Assembly: GCF_016907475.1 (NCBI RefSeq)
Contig: NZ_JAFBCA010000001.1
Location: 1,736,001-1,800,000, forward strand
DNA from: Nocardioides cavernae
GTDB lineage: Bacteria; Actinomycetota; Actinomycetes; Propionibacteriales; Nocardioidaceae
Reading direction: 5' to 3'
Length of the DNA stretch: 64,000 bases
The notes beneath the pieces were generated by a model, which saw only the letters and a list, made by a program, of their open reading frames with translations, was not told the origin of the DNA and ran no database searches. Made by a program: the position numbers and the translations under genes. Positions 16,786 to 27,685 of this stretch are shown here, one piece after another. The stretch's first letter is position 1, and every line of letters starts with the position of its first letter.

Positions 16786-18108
16786 GTGCCGGTGACGATG
16801 ACGACTCCTTCCGAGCCGACCCTCGGGCGGCCGCAGCGGCTGCACTGGGCGTGGGTGGTGGCCGCGGTGTCCTTCGTGACGCTCGTCGGCGCGGCCGCCT
16901 TCCGTTCCGTGCCGGGCGTGCTGATCGAGCCGCTGCACGAGGAGTTCGGCTGGTCGCACGGACTGATCGGCTCCGCGGTCTCGCTCAACCTCATGCTCTT
17001 CGGACTGATCTCGCCGTTCGCGGCGGCCCTGATGGATCGCTTCGGCGTCCGGCCGGTCGTCACGTTCGCCCTGCTGATGGTCGCCGTCGGTAGCGGCCTG
17101 ACGGTCTTCATGACCGAGCCGTGGCAGCTGATCCTGTGCTGGGGCCTGCTCGTCGGCATCGGCACCGGCTCGATGTCGATGGCGTTCGTCGCCACGATCA
17201 CCAGCCGCTGGTTCGTGGCACGCCGCGGCCTGGTCAGCGGCATCCTGACCGCCGGCAACGCGACCGGCCAGCTGATCTTCCTGCCCGTCGTGGCCTGGCT
17301 CGCGACCCACCACGGCTGGCGTACGGCGGCACTGCTGGCCGCCGCGGCCGCCCTCGCCGTCGTACCGCTGGTGCTCCTGCTCCTGCGCAACCACCCGGCC
17401 GACCTCGGGCTGCAGGCGTTCGGCGCCACCGCCGCCGACCCCGGCCCGCCACCTCACCAGCACGTCGGCTCCAGCGCAGGGCGTGCCCTCGCCGTGCTGC
17501 GCGACGCCGCCCGCAGCCGGACCTTCTGGCTCCTCTCCGGCGGGTTCGCCATCTGCGGGATGACGACCAACGGCCTCATCGCCACCCACTTCGTCCCGGC
17601 GGCCCACGACCACGGCATGCCGGCCACCACCGCCGCCTCCCTGCTCGCGGTCGTCGGCATCTTCGACGTCGTCGGCACGATCGCCTCGGGCTGGCTCACG
17701 GACAAGGTCGACCCGCGGCTGCTGCTGGTGGGCTACTACGTGCTGCGCGGCGTGGGCCTCATGACGCTCCCGGCGCTGATGTCGCCTCACGTCGCGCCCA
17801 GCATGTGGGTCTTCATCATCGTCTACGGCCTCGACTGGGTCGCGACCGTGCCGCCCACCGTCGCGCTGTGCCGGGAGTGGTTCGGCGCGGCGGCCGGCCC
17901 GATCGTCTTCGGCTGGGTCTTCGCCAGCCACCAGGTGGGTGCGGCCGTGGCCGCCACGGGCGCCGGGGTGGTCCGCGACGTCACCGGCGGCTACGACCCC
18001 GCCTTCTACGCCGCGGCCGGTCTGTGCGCCCTCGCCGCCGTGATGTCGTACGCCATCCGGCGCACGCCGCAGCCCGCCGTGGCACCGCCGACCGCCGCCG
18101 TGATGTGA
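16786..18108 (+). CDS. MFS transporter
   Basis: This major facilitator of 440 residues has about twelve transmembrane helices, with the loop 2-3 motif DRFGVRPVVT near residue 82 and its second-half counterpart DKVDPRLLLVGYY. The layout (early LIEPLHEEFGWSHGLIG, then a GTGSMSMAFVATITSRWF segment) resembles the monocarboxylate/oxalate-formate-antiporter-like group. Start codons GTG 16786, GTG 16792 and ATG 16798 are all possible and differ by up to four residues. It faces the GlxA-type regulator, which probably controls it. Its 3' end is four bases from the convergent exonuclease III gene. The substrate is unknown. Confidence 0.88.
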   Translation: MPVTMTTPSEPTLGRPQRLHWAWVVAAVSFVTLVGAAAFRSVPGVLIEPLHEEFGWSHGLIGSAVSLNLMLFGLISPFAAALMDRFGVRPVVTFALLMVAVGSGLTVFMTEPWQLILCWGLLVGIGTGSMSMAFVATITSRWFVARRGLVSGILTAGNATGQLIFLPVVAWLATHHGWRTAALLAAAAALAVVPLVLLLLRNHPADLGLQAFGATAADPGPPPHQHVGSSAGRALAVLRDAARSRTFWLLSGGFAICGMTTNGLIATHFVPAAHDHGMPATTAASLLAVVGIFDVVGTIASGWLTDKVDPRLLLVGYYVLRGVGLMTLPALMSPHVAPSMWVFIIVYGLDWVATVPPTVALCREWFGAAAGPIVFGWVFASHQVGAAVAATGAGVVRDVTGGYDPAFYAAAGLCALAAVMSYAIRRTPQPAVAPPTAAVM

Positions 18109-18112
18109 GCCC

Positions 18113-18892
18113 TCAGCCGAGGTCGACGACGACCGGCGCGTGGTCCGACGGCGAGCCCGTGCCCTGCGCGGGGTCGCGCTCGTCGCGGTCGATGAAGGCG
18201 CCGGTGACCCGCGAGGCGAGCGTGGGGGAGGCGAGGACGAAGTCGATCTTGAGGCCGCGGTCGCGCTCGAAGCGCTGGCGGTAGTAGTCCCAGTAGGTGT
18301 AGCCGGCGTCGTGGGCGCGGGTCACCTCGGCGTAGCCGTCGTCGAGGAACCCCTGGAAGGCGGCCCGCTCGGGCGGCGTCACGTGCGTCGACTTCGCGAA
18401 CTGCTTGACGTCGAAGACGTCGTCGTCGGTGGGGCAGATGTTCCAGTCGCCGACGAGCGCGGTCTCGCCGTCGAGCCAGCCGCTCGCGGTCGCGCGCAGT
18501 CGGGCCAGCCAGTCGAGCTTGTAGGTGTAGTGCGGGTCGTCGGGCTTGCGGCCGTTGGGGACGTAGAGCGACCAGATGCGCACCCCGCCGCAGGTGGCGC
18601 CGATCGCGCGGGACTCGGCGGCCACGGGGTCGCCCCACCCGGGCATGTCGGAGAAGCCGACCTCGACGTCCTCGAGGCCGACGCGCGACAGCAGCGCGAC
18701 GCCGTTCCACTGGTTGAGCCCGGCGACGGCGATGTCGTAGCCGAGGGCCTGCAGGCCCATCAGCGGCAGCTGGTCCTCGCGGGCCTTGGTCTCCTGGAGG
18801 GCGAGCACGTCGATGTCGTGCCGCTGCACGAACGCCTCGACTCGGTCGATGCGGGAGCGGAGGGAGTTGACGTTCCAGGTCGCGATGCGCAC
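18113..18892 (-). CDS. xth: Exodeoxyribonuclease III
   Basis: This AP endonuclease / 3'-5' exonuclease of base-excision repair has 259 residues. It shows the complete exonuclease III signature: RIATWNVNSLRSR at the N-terminus, LALQETK with the metal-binding glutamate, the tyrosine region VYVPNGRKPDD as SLYVPNG, GDWNICPTDDD, DYYRQRF, KIDFVLAS and the catalytic SDHAPVV. The GTG start at 18892 is six bases after TAGGGT, a leaderless arrangement. It is convergent with the MFS gene. Confidence 0.95.
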   Translation of the reverse strand: MRIATWNVNSLRSRIDRVEAFVQRHDIDVLALQETKAREDQLPLMGLQALGYDIAVAGLNQWNGVALLSRVGLEDVEVGFSDMPGWGDPVAAESRAIGATCGGVRIWSLYVPNGRKPDDPHYTYKLDWLARLRATASGWLDGETALVGDWNICPTDDDVFDVKQFAKSTHVTPPERAAFQGFLDDGYAEVTRAHDAGYTYWDYYRQRFERDRGLKIDFVLASPTLASRVTGAFIDRDERDPAQGTGSPSDHAPVVVDLG

Positions 18893-18898
18893 CCGTCC

Positions 18899-18904
18899 AC
18901 CCTA
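18899..18904 (-). promoter_or_regulatory. -10 box of leaderless xth
   Basis: TAGGGT on the minus strand is followed by six bases and then GTG 18892. Confidence 0.45.
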
Positions 18905-18938
18905 AGGAAGGCTGTTCGCCACGCATTCCGTGGGGCGA

Positions 18939-18969
18939 GGAACTCTTTGCACAGGAAACTCTTTACAGA
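18939..18969. promoter_or_regulatory. AT-richer tandem repeat upstream of the first metzincin gene
   Basis: Two similar 15-mers, GGAACTCTTTGCACA and GAAACTCTTTACAGA, are repeated with a 16-base period. They stand out from their GC-rich surroundings. They lie about 170 bases before the protease start and may be a tandem regulator site; no function can be assigned. Confidence 0.35.
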
Positions 18970-19139
18970 TCGGGGCCTCGTGCGCGAAGTTCGTCGGCAC
19001 GCACCTGTCTCGGGAACTCGTGCAAACCCTGCTCCACCCTTGTCGGACGCTGACCACACCAGCTCCAGGTCACGTCCGGCGCTGCTCAGGACTCCGAGAT
19101 GGCGTGTGCCAATCCCCCCATCAGGAGAGAAGAACACAC

Positions 19140-19952
19140 ATGCAGCGCAGTCGACTCGGGGTGATCGCCCTCAGCTCCGCAGCACTCCTCGGCGCGGCCC
19201 TCGCCTCACCGGCACTGGCCGCCACGGACTCGGAGATCCCGACGTTCCAGGAGTTCCACGCATCCACCTTCAAGGACGCCGACCAGCAGTACATCGTCAA
19301 CGGTGACGAGCCCATCGCCGGCACCGGCGAGCTCAAGGGCTACTACGACCGGATGGTCCACGGCTCCGAGGAGGCCATGGAGAACGGCCTCGTCGTCAAC
19401 ACCGTCGGCGGCATCGACGACAAGTGGTCGACCTCGCAGGTCGGCAACCTGACCTACTGCGTGAGCACCAAGTTCGGCTCGCGCTACACCGACGTCGTCA
19501 ACGCCATGACCAGCGGTGCGGGCCTGTGGGAGGCCGCGTCCTCGCGCATCAACTTCGTGCACGTGCCGTCGCAGGACGCCAGCTGCACGACGCGCAACAA
19601 CAACGTGCTCTTCTCGGTCGAGCCGGTGCAGACCTCGCAGTACATCGCCCGCGCGTTCTTCCCCAGCTCGCCCAAGCGCTCGCGCAACGTGCTGGTCGAC
19701 GACTCGATCTGGACCTCCGGATCGTGGACCCCGACCAACATCCTGGGCCACGAGCTGGGCCACACGCTCGGCTTCCGGCACGAGCACACGCGGCCCGAGG
19801 CCGGCACCTGCTTCGAGGACAACAACTGGCGCCCGCTGACGCCGTACGACTCGTCCTCGATCATGCACTACCCCCAGTGCAACGGCACCTCGAGCAACCT
19901 CAGCATGACGGCGACCGACCGCCAGGGCGCAGTCACCCTCTACGGCTCCTGA
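19140..19952 (+). CDS. Secreted metzincin zinc protease, paralogue 1
   Basis: This exported protease has 270 residues. A Sec signal peptide ends about residue 28 (SPALAATDS). The zinc site HELGHTLGFRHEHTR (about 205-219) is HExxHxxGFxHE, as in astacin-like and M57-type metzincins, and the Met-turn SIMHYPQ follows. Four cysteines are visible in the mature part (TYCVS, ASCTT, GTCFE, PQCNG), suggesting two disulphides. AGGAGA lies about ten bases before the ATG. A very similar gene lies 4.1 kb downstream on the same strand. The natural substrate is unknown. Confidence 0.9.
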   Translation: MQRSRLGVIALSSAALLGAALASPALAATDSEIPTFQEFHASTFKDADQQYIVNGDEPIAGTGELKGYYDRMVHGSEEAMENGLVVNTVGGIDDKWSTSQVGNLTYCVSTKFGSRYTDVVNAMTSGAGLWEAASSRINFVHVPSQDASCTTRNNNVLFSVEPVQTSQYIARAFFPSSPKRSRNVLVDDSIWTSGSWTPTNILGHELGHTLGFRHEHTRPEAGTCFEDNNWRPLTPYDSSSIMHYPQCNGTSSNLSMTATDRQGAVTLYGS

Positions 19953-19973
19953 TCGCCTAGTCTGGGAACAGCC

Positions 19974-20012
19974 CCGAGCGCCCCTTCTGTCCCGAGCGGA
20001 GGGGGCGTTCGG
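19974..20012. terminator. Hairpin terminator after metzincin 1
   Basis: CCGAGCGCCCC (19974-19984) pairs with GGGGCGTTCGG (20002-20012), with a single G-T wobble and a 17-base loop. It begins 21 bases after the protease stop. Confidence 0.6.
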
Positions 20013-20053
20013 CCTGTGCGGACCGCCGCCCCGGATCCCCGGTCACGTCCGGG

Positions 20054-20059
20054 TAGCGT
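20054..20059 (+). promoter_or_regulatory. -10 box of the leaderless acyl-CoA dehydrogenase gene
   Basis: TAGCGT is followed by six bases and GTG 20066. No ribosome site is present. Confidence 0.5.
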
Positions 20060-20065
20060 CGGCGC

Positions 20066-21873
<1,808 letters not shown>

Positions 21874-21877
<4 letters not shown>

Positions 21878-23406
21878 ACCCGGTCCACGAAGTCGGTCAG
21901 CAGCCCGGGCGTCGCCCGGTCGGCCAGCGCCACGGCCACGTCGAGGCGTACGTCGCGCACCAGCACCCGCTCGGTGCCCGCGGCCGTCGTGGCCGTCAGG
22001 TCGACGAGCCCGACGCGGCGCTGCCACCACGACTGCGAGACGACCCAGCCGATGATGCCGTCGGTCTCGAGCACGGTGCGGATGCGGGCGAAGGTGCCGC
22101 CCCCGGCGACGAGGTGGTCGCCGGCGAGGTCGTGACCGAGGTGGCGGTACGACGCCTCGCCCGCCGCCGCGCCGAGGGCGAGGAGCGCGGCACCGATGAC
22201 GGCGAGCCACCACCAGGTGAGGTCGAACCACCACCAGGCGACCGCGAGCAGCACGATGACGTCGAGCGCGTTGCGGAGCTGGCGGAACCACGCGCGGCGC
22301 CGGGCCTTCGGGCCGTGCTCCACGAGGCGGCCGGTCAGCGGGCCGGGACGTTCGAGGACGGCCTCGCCGACCGCGACGGCGACCCCGCGGGGGCACGGCG
22401 GCAGCACCTGCGTGACGCCGTCCTCGACGCCGGTGGCCAGCGTGGAGAGCTCGGCGCCACCGACGAGTCGCAGGAGCACCGGCTCGGTCATCTCGACGCC
22501 ACGGACCTTGGCCTCCTCCACCGAGATGGACCGCGTCGTCACCAGCCCGGAGGTGAGGTGGAGCGAACCGTGCTCGCGCACGAGCCGGAAGCCCCACCAC
22601 TGCAGGACGTAGCCGGCGACGGAGACCACCAGCCACAGGGCCAGCGCGCTGACGGAGAGCACGAGCACGATGGCGGCGACGGCGAACTGGGTGAGCCACT
22701 GCCACGCCGAGGTGGCCGTCTCCTCGTTCCAGATCGGGAGGTCGTCGGCGAACTGCGACAGCACCCCGAGCCCGCCGAACAGCAGCACCAGCCGGCCGAG
22801 GCTGAAGGGTGCGAAGCGCAGCCAGGACCAGTCGATGTTCGCGAGCGGCACCGCCGGTGCGGCCGGGGGAGGGGGCGGCGCAATGGGCTGGTCGGGCTGG
22901 TCGAACGACAGGTCGTCGTTCTGGCCCACGGCTGCCGGAGCGGCCTGCTGCTCCGCGACGGCGCGCCGCGTCAGCAGCGTCGTACGCAGTGCCTGGGCGT
23001 CGGCAGCGGCGAGGGCGTCGAGCGTGATGCGGTCGTCGTCGACCCCCGTGCCGATCTGCACCTTCTGCAGGCCGAGGATGCGGTGGAGCAGGGACGCCTC
23101 GAGGTCGACGCTGCGCACGCGGTCCAGCGGCGCGGTCGAGGTCTTCTTGTTGAGGATGCCGCTGCGCACCTGGATCTGGGTGCCGGTCAGGCGGTAGTGG
23201 GTGGTCAGCCACGGCAGCGCGCCGAGGACGAGGGGGCCCAGCACGACGAGCGGGAAGATGATTGGCCAGAACTTCGTGTCGCTCCGGCTGATCCCGACCA
23301 GCGCGATGACCAGGGGCACGACGAACTGCGCGACGGCCTTCACGGGATCGAGCAGCAGCTTGAGCGGGCTGAGCCGGACGAAGCCCTCGCCGGGCTCGGG
23401 GATCAC
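21874..23406 (-). CDS. Multi-domain bacterial PH-domain membrane protein (YdbT type)
   Basis: The 510-residue membrane protein has three likely bPH2 modules separated by pairs of transmembrane helices. Helix pairs appear near 25-60, 235-300 and 385-430. The PH modules start after them with the pattern HYRLTGTQIQVRSGILNKKTSTAPLDRVRSVDL. A proline-rich linker (APPPPPAAPAVP) lies near residue 205. YdbT-like proteins are thought to act in membrane stress or lipid sensing; in bacilli YdbS/YdbT protect against certain antimicrobials. GTG 23406 overlaps the upstream bPH2 gene's stop (GTGA), so both proteins form a pair. Confidence 0.85.
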
Positions 23407-23906
23407 GTGGCGTCGTCCTCGGTGGCCGCGGTGATGGCGGTCAGCCGTGCGACCACGTGCCGGGCGGTGTCGGCGTCGAGGCAGTCGACGGTGATCGGTC
23501 CGGCAGCCGAGGCGGTCGTGACCGTGATCGAGGCGAGCCCGAACAGCCGCATCACCGCGCCCTGGCGGGAGTCGACCGTCTGCACCCGGCTGATGGGGGC
23601 GATGCGGGTCTGCCGGCCGATCCACCCCTCACGGGTGTGGACCGCCGTGTCGGTGACCTCCCACCGGTGCACCCGGTAGCGGATCCGGGGCATCAGCACC
23701 ACGTGTGCCACCGCGACGAGCGCGAGCAGGAGCACCAGCAGACCGGCCCAGCCCGGGACGCCCGGGACCAGCCACCAGACGAGCGCGGCGCCGACCACGA
23801 GCACGGCGTCGCCGACCAGAGCCGACACGGTCCAGAACGGGATCGCCTGCGGCGAGACCCGGTTGGCCGGCTCGCGCAGCACCGGCGTACCCCCCACGTC
23901 AGTCAT
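23403..23906 (-). CDS. bPH2-domain membrane protein (YdbS type)
   Basis: This 167-residue protein has two adjacent transmembrane helices (about residues 22-64, AIPFWTVSALVGDAVLVVGA and WAGLLVLLLALVAVAHVVL). They are followed by one bPH2 module: RYRVHRWEVTDTAVHTREGWIGRQTRIAPISRVQTVDS. This is the classic YdbS layout. It is the first gene of a two-gene operon with the larger YdbT-like protein. The start is ATG 23906; the region upstream leads into the second metzincin gene, which is divergent from it. Confidence 0.88.
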   Translation of the reverse strand: MTDVGGTPVLREPANRVSPQAIPFWTVSALVGDAVLVVGAALVWWLVPGVPGWAGLLVLLLALVAVAHVVLMPRIRYRVHRWEVTDTAVHTREGWIGRQTRIAPISRVQTVDSRQGAVMRLFGLASITVTTASAAGPITVDCLDADTARHVVARLTAITAATEDDAT

Positions 23907-24104
23907 GGGCAGGAGTCTTGCAGGTCGCCCCGAGGCGCCGGACGTCCGCGGACTTGTGCAGTCGCGCGTCGTCTCGCGGCAGCCGGGCGACTTCTGCAGG
24001 TTCATGCAGTGCAGACACCTGACCCTGCCCGAACCTTCCCCCTCCCGGTGCCGACGGGGTTGGTTGGACAGGCCAATCCGTACCCAACCGGAAGAAGTGA
24101 ATCG

Positions 24105-24926
24105 ATGTTGAACAGCAGGACCAGCCGGCTCGCCACCGCCACGATCGGGGCAGCAGCCCTGGCCCTCTCGGTGCAGCCAGGTGCGAACGCTGTCCTTGCG
24201 CAGGACGACATACCGACCTTCCAGGAGTTCCGCGCCGCGACCTTCCAGGACGTCGGCGGCCAGTACGTCGTCAACGGGGACGAGACGATCTCGTCGACGA
24301 AGAAGCTGCGCGACTACTACGACTCGATGGTCAGGAAGCAGGACTCGGGCTCGACCTCGCTGGTGGTCAACACGGTCGGCGGCGCCGACGACGTGTGGTC
24401 GGCGAGCCAGGCGGGGGCACTCACCTACTGCGTGAGCGACCGCTTCGGCGCCGACAAGGCGAACGTCGTGGCCGCGATGAACGACGGCGTGGGCCAGTGG
24501 GAGGCCGCATCGGGAGGTGTCGACTTCGTGCACGTCACGTCGGCCGACGCGAGCTGCACGGTGTCGAACAGCTCGGTGCTCTTCTCCGTGGAGCCGACCA
24601 GCACCACCCAGTACATCGCCCGGGCCTTCTTCCCGAGCAGTCCCGACAGCCAGCGCAACGTGCTCGTCAACGCCGGCTCGCTGATGAGCAGCGGCTCCTG
24701 GACGCCGGGCAACATCATGGCCCACGAGCTCGGCCACACCCTCGGCTTCCGCCATGAGCACACCCGTCCCGAGGCCGGCACGTGCTTCGAGGACAACAAC
24801 TGGCGGCCGCTGACGCCGTACGACGCGGCGTCGATCATGCACTACCCGCAGTGCAACGGGTCCTCGAGCGACCTGTCGATGACCGAGACGGATCGCGCGG
24901 GGGTGCGGTCGGTCTACGGCTCCTGA
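24105..24926 (+). CDS. Secreted metzincin zinc protease, paralogue 2
   Basis: The 273-residue exported protease is clearly homologous to the gene at 19140 along its whole length. It has a signal peptide ending near residue 32 (GANAVLAQ), the shared DIPTFQEFRAATFQD start of the mature protein, the zinc site HELGHTLGFRHEHTR and the Met-turn SIMHYPQ, with the same four cysteines. GGAAGAAG precedes the ATG by seven bases. The zinc-site block is nearly identical between copies, while the pro-region and middle differ. That fits an old tandem duplication with a conserved active site. Confidence 0.9.
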   Translation: MLNSRTSRLATATIGAAALALSVQPGANAVLAQDDIPTFQEFRAATFQDVGGQYVVNGDETISSTKKLRDYYDSMVRKQDSGSTSLVVNTVGGADDVWSASQAGALTYCVSDRFGADKANVVAAMNDGVGQWEAASGGVDFVHVTSADASCTVSNSSVLFSVEPTSTTQYIARAFFPSSPDSQRNVLVNAGSLMSSGSWTPGNIMAHELGHTLGFRHEHTRPEAGTCFEDNNWRPLTPYDAASIMHYPQCNGSSSDLSMTETDRAGVRSVYGS

Positions 24927-24949
24927 CGGCCGCCGAGGCGCGCAGGAGG

Positions 24950-24977
24950 GAGGGCCCGGCCACGCGGCCGGGCCCTC
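24950..24977. terminator. Strong GC hairpin terminator after metzincin 2
   Basis: GAGGGCCCGGCC (24950-24961) pairs perfectly with GGCCGGGCCCTC (24966-24977) around a four-base loop, 23 bases after the stop. Confidence 0.7.
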
Positions 24978-25032
24978 TGCCGTCCTCTCCTTTCCCGCCG
25001 GCCGCGAATCGCTCGCGCGCAGCGCGCAGCCG

Positions 25033-25038
25033 TAGACT
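25033..25038 (+). promoter_or_regulatory. -10 box of leaderless ychF
   Basis: TAGACT is followed by eight bases and GTG 25047, the same box as in front of ispH. Confidence 0.5.
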
Positions 25039-25046
25039 CCCGGCCC

Positions 25047-26123
25047 GTGGCTCTCACCATCGGCATCGTCGGTCTCCCCAACGCGGGCAAGTCGACGCTC
25101 TTCAACGCACTGACCAAGAACGACGTCCTCGCGGCGAACTACCCGTTCGCCACCATCGAGCCCAACGTCGGCGTCGTGGGCGTCCCCGACGAGCGGCTGC
25201 CCCGTCTGGCCGAGGTCTTCGAGTCGGCCAAGCTGCTGCCTGCCACGGTGGAGTTCGTCGACATCGCCGGCATCGTGCGCGGCGCCTCGCAGGGTGAGGG
25301 CCTGGGCAACAAGTTCCTCGCCCACATCCGCGAGTCGGCCGCGATCTGCCAGGTCACCCGCGTCTTCCGCGACGAGGACGTCACCCACGTCGACGGCGAG
25401 GTCAACCCCGCCAACGACATCTCCACCATCCAGACCGAGCTGATCTTCGCCGACCTCGAGACCGTCGAGAAGGCGATCGCCCGGCTCGAGAAGGAGTCGC
25501 GCAAGGTCAAGGACCTCGTCGCCAACCTCGAGGCCGCCAGGGCCGCCAAGGAGGCGCTCGAGTCCGGCACCCCGATCATCGCCACCGACATCGACCGCTC
25601 CCTGCTGCGCGAGCTGTCGTTGCTGACCGCCAAGCCGTTCATCTACGTCTTCAACTGCGACGCCGACGAGCTCGCCGACGAGGCGCTCAAGGACAAGATG
25701 CGCGAGATCATCGCGCCCGCCGAGGCGATCTTCCTCGACGCGAAGTTCGAGGCCGACCTGGCCGAGATGGACGACGACGAGATGGCGCACGAGATGCTCG
25801 CCGAGATGGGCATCACCGAGTCCGGGCTCGACCAGCTCGCCCGCGTCGGCTTCGACACCCTCGGCCTGCAGACCTACCTGACCGCCGGACCCAAGGAGAC
25901 GCGGGCCTGGACGATCAGGAAGGGCGCCACCGCCCCCGAGGCCGCCGGTGTGATCCACACCGACTTCCAGAAGGGCTTCATCAAGGCCGAGATCGTCTCC
26001 TTCGGCGATCTGATGGATGCCGGCTCCATGCTCAAGGCCCGCGAGGCCGGCAAGGTGCGCATGGAGGGCAAGGACTACGTCATGGCCGACGGCGACGTGG
26101 TGGAGTTCCGCTTCAACGTCTGA
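25047..26123 (+). CDS. ychF: Redox-regulated ATPase YchF (Obg family)
   Basis: This is a universally conserved Obg-family NTPase that prefers ATP and associates with ribosomes. The 358-residue protein has the P-loop GLPNAGKSTLFNAL near residue 8, the switch NYPFATIEPNVGVV, DIAGIVRGASQGEGLGNKFL, a coiled-coil insert and the C-terminal TGS domain with RKGATAPEAAGVIHTDFQKGFI and a final GDVVEFRFNV. It is full length and ordinary. It marks the right edge of core genes before the accessory stretch that starts at 26.1 kb. Confidence 0.96.
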   Translation: MALTIGIVGLPNAGKSTLFNALTKNDVLAANYPFATIEPNVGVVGVPDERLPRLAEVFESAKLLPATVEFVDIAGIVRGASQGEGLGNKFLAHIRESAAICQVTRVFRDEDVTHVDGEVNPANDISTIQTELIFADLETVEKAIARLEKESRKVKDLVANLEAARAAKEALESGTPIIATDIDRSLLRELSLLTAKPFIYVFNCDADELADEALKDKMREIIAPAEAIFLDAKFEADLAEMDDDEMAHEMLAEMGITESGLDQLARVGFDTLGLQTYLTAGPKETRAWTIRKGATAPEAAGVIHTDFQKGFIKAEIVSFGDLMDAGSMLKAREAGKVRMEGKDYVMADGDVVEFRFNV

Positions 26124-26182
26124 CGGACCACTGTTTGCTCAGGTCAGACGGCATTTCGGCGCTTTCTAGACCCGTTCTGCCC

Positions 26183-26431
26183 TCACTGTGCCCTCACCAG
26201 AGCAACGACTTGGGCGACCAGGCGAGCCGCGGCATCCCTGACGCGGTCTTCGGTCGTCGGCGACAGGTGGGCGGAGGTGGAGAGCGTCGTTGTTGGTTTG
26301 GCGTGCCCGAGGGCGCGCTGGACGGCGACCACGTCGCGGCCGGAGGCGGTCAGCCCGGAGGCGTGGAGGTGGCGCAGGTCGTGCATCCGGACGTCGGTCA
26401 CCCTGGCCCGCTGAAGGGTGGTGCGCCAGTG
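26183..26431 (-). pseudogene. Tyrosine recombinase (phage-type integrase) remnant
   Basis: Only the C-terminal catalytic end remains, about 82 residues. The block HDLRH (box II His and Arg) and the following ALGHAKPTTTL (conserved His) are recognisable. In the tail the position of the catalytic tyrosine, normally in a TYAHL context, reads TSAHL: a serine codon TCC instead of TAC. An in-frame TAA lies directly upstream at 26434-26432, and no N-terminal domain exists. It is therefore a dead remnant. It probably marks the left border of an old integrated element next to ychF. No att repeats were found. Confidence 0.75.
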
Positions 26432-26538
26432 TTAATACCCATCGCACATCCACACAACCTCGGGGTCGCCGGACTCGCTAGCGATGCCCGCGGCCGTACC
26501 CTCCTCGCCGACCGGACATGACACAGGGTGATGTCAGA

Positions 26539-26555
26539 CCGCACGATTCGTGCGG
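26539..26555. terminator. Small perfect hairpin
   Basis: CCGCACG and CGTGCGG form a seven-base stem with a three-base loop, about 100 bases past the stop of the membrane protein gene at 26653. It may terminate that gene. The remaining 26432-26652 stretch holds no gene I can support. Confidence 0.4.
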
Positions 26556-26652
26556 CCGCTTCTGGTGTCGCGACGGGTGGGCCTTCTCGCCGCGGGCGGA
26601 ACTCTCGATCCGGCGATCGCGGCCCATGTCCGGGGAGGTGACCAGGACACGG

Positions 26653-27504
26653 TCAGGACGTGGGCACGGATGCGCGTCGTCGGCGCAGCCATCCGGTCCC
26701 CCATGTCAGCGCGGCCACTGACCCACCCCAGCAGATTGCGAGCACCCCACCGACCTCGCCAGGGCTCCCGACCAGGTCCGGGTACCGCACCGACACCACG
26801 CCGAACCAGATCGCCGACACCGCCGGCGGGACGACCGCGAACGACCAGCCACCCATCGCGTTCGCCATCGCGAGCACGGCCACCCCCGCCGCCACTGGGA
26901 CTGCCAACGCAAACCCAGCCTGCATCGGCCCGTGCATCAGCCCCCACGTGTTGTCATCCTCAGCCTCGCTGACGCTACCGAGCACGTCCCACGCATGCAC
27001 TGCCGCCATGCCCAGCCCGAAGAACACCGCGGCGCCGACCGGCCAGAACACCGGAGTCGTGGCCGCACGCCACGCCGACGACGGATCCGACCGCGGCACC
27101 GCCCACGTCGGCGGCGGTCGCCACATGCGCGGGAACGACACTGAGCCGGCCACCATGAACACGGCAACGAACACCTGCCCCAGCGCGAACCCGGCCAGGC
27201 CAGCAACCAGCACGCACCCCGCGATCGCCAGCACCTGGGGTCCCACCCAACCGACAGGTCGGACCGCCCATGCAAGCAACGGCATCGGGATCAGGCATGT
27301 GTAGAGCAATCCCCAACTGGTCTCGAGGACCATGTAGTTGGCGAACTCCGGGAACACCGACGGCGTGATCGCGACCATCAGGTCAATGATCCCGAAGAAG
27401 AGCACCGCCCAGAACAAGGCGACCACAGCCGCACCCACACGAGCACCTGCCGCCCCGTCAGCGGCGACGGTCTCCGCATTGGTCGCCACCAACCCATTCT
27501 CCAC
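26653..27504 (-). CDS. Polytopic membrane protein of unknown function
   Basis: I do not recognise the family. The 283-residue protein shows about eight hydrophobic segments, for example VGAAVVALFWAVLFFGIIDLM, WGLLYTCLIPMPLLAWAV, VLAIAGCVLVAGLAGFALGQ and FALAVPVAAGVAVLAMANAM. A basic C-terminus (WLRRRRASVPTS) favours a cytoplasmic end. GTG 27504 is preferred because GGGAG lies six bases before it and the protein then starts with a short hydrophilic tail; a longer frame to 27627 has no support. It stands alone between a dead integrase and the DUF4386 operon, on the same strand. Confidence 0.65.
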   Translation of the reverse strand: MENGLVATNAETVAADGAAGARVGAAVVALFWAVLFFGIIDLMVAITPSVFPEFANYMVLETSWGLLYTCLIPMPLLAWAVRPVGWVGPQVLAIAGCVLVAGLAGFALGQVFVAVFMVAGSVSFPRMWRPPPTWAVPRSDPSSAWRAATTPVFWPVGAAVFFGLGMAAVHAWDVLGSVSEAEDDNTWGLMHGPMQAGFALAVPVAAGVAVLAMANAMGGWSFAVVPPAVSAIWFGVVSVRYPDLVGSPGEVGGVLAICWGGSVAALTWGTGWLRRRRASVPTS

Positions 27505-27685
27505 CCCGATCTCCCTGCCCGCCCGCCCGAATTCCGGGACGAAGGCGGGCGGGTGTGGACTCGAAGCTGCCGAACGCGTTCCCCTTGGACGACAGCGTCC
27601 TTCCGATCTCGGCCGCAGCCCGGGCATGACGTGGAAGGAGCCAGGCTTTCTAGGGCTCGCTCACCGCGTAGGCGGTGGCGCTGTA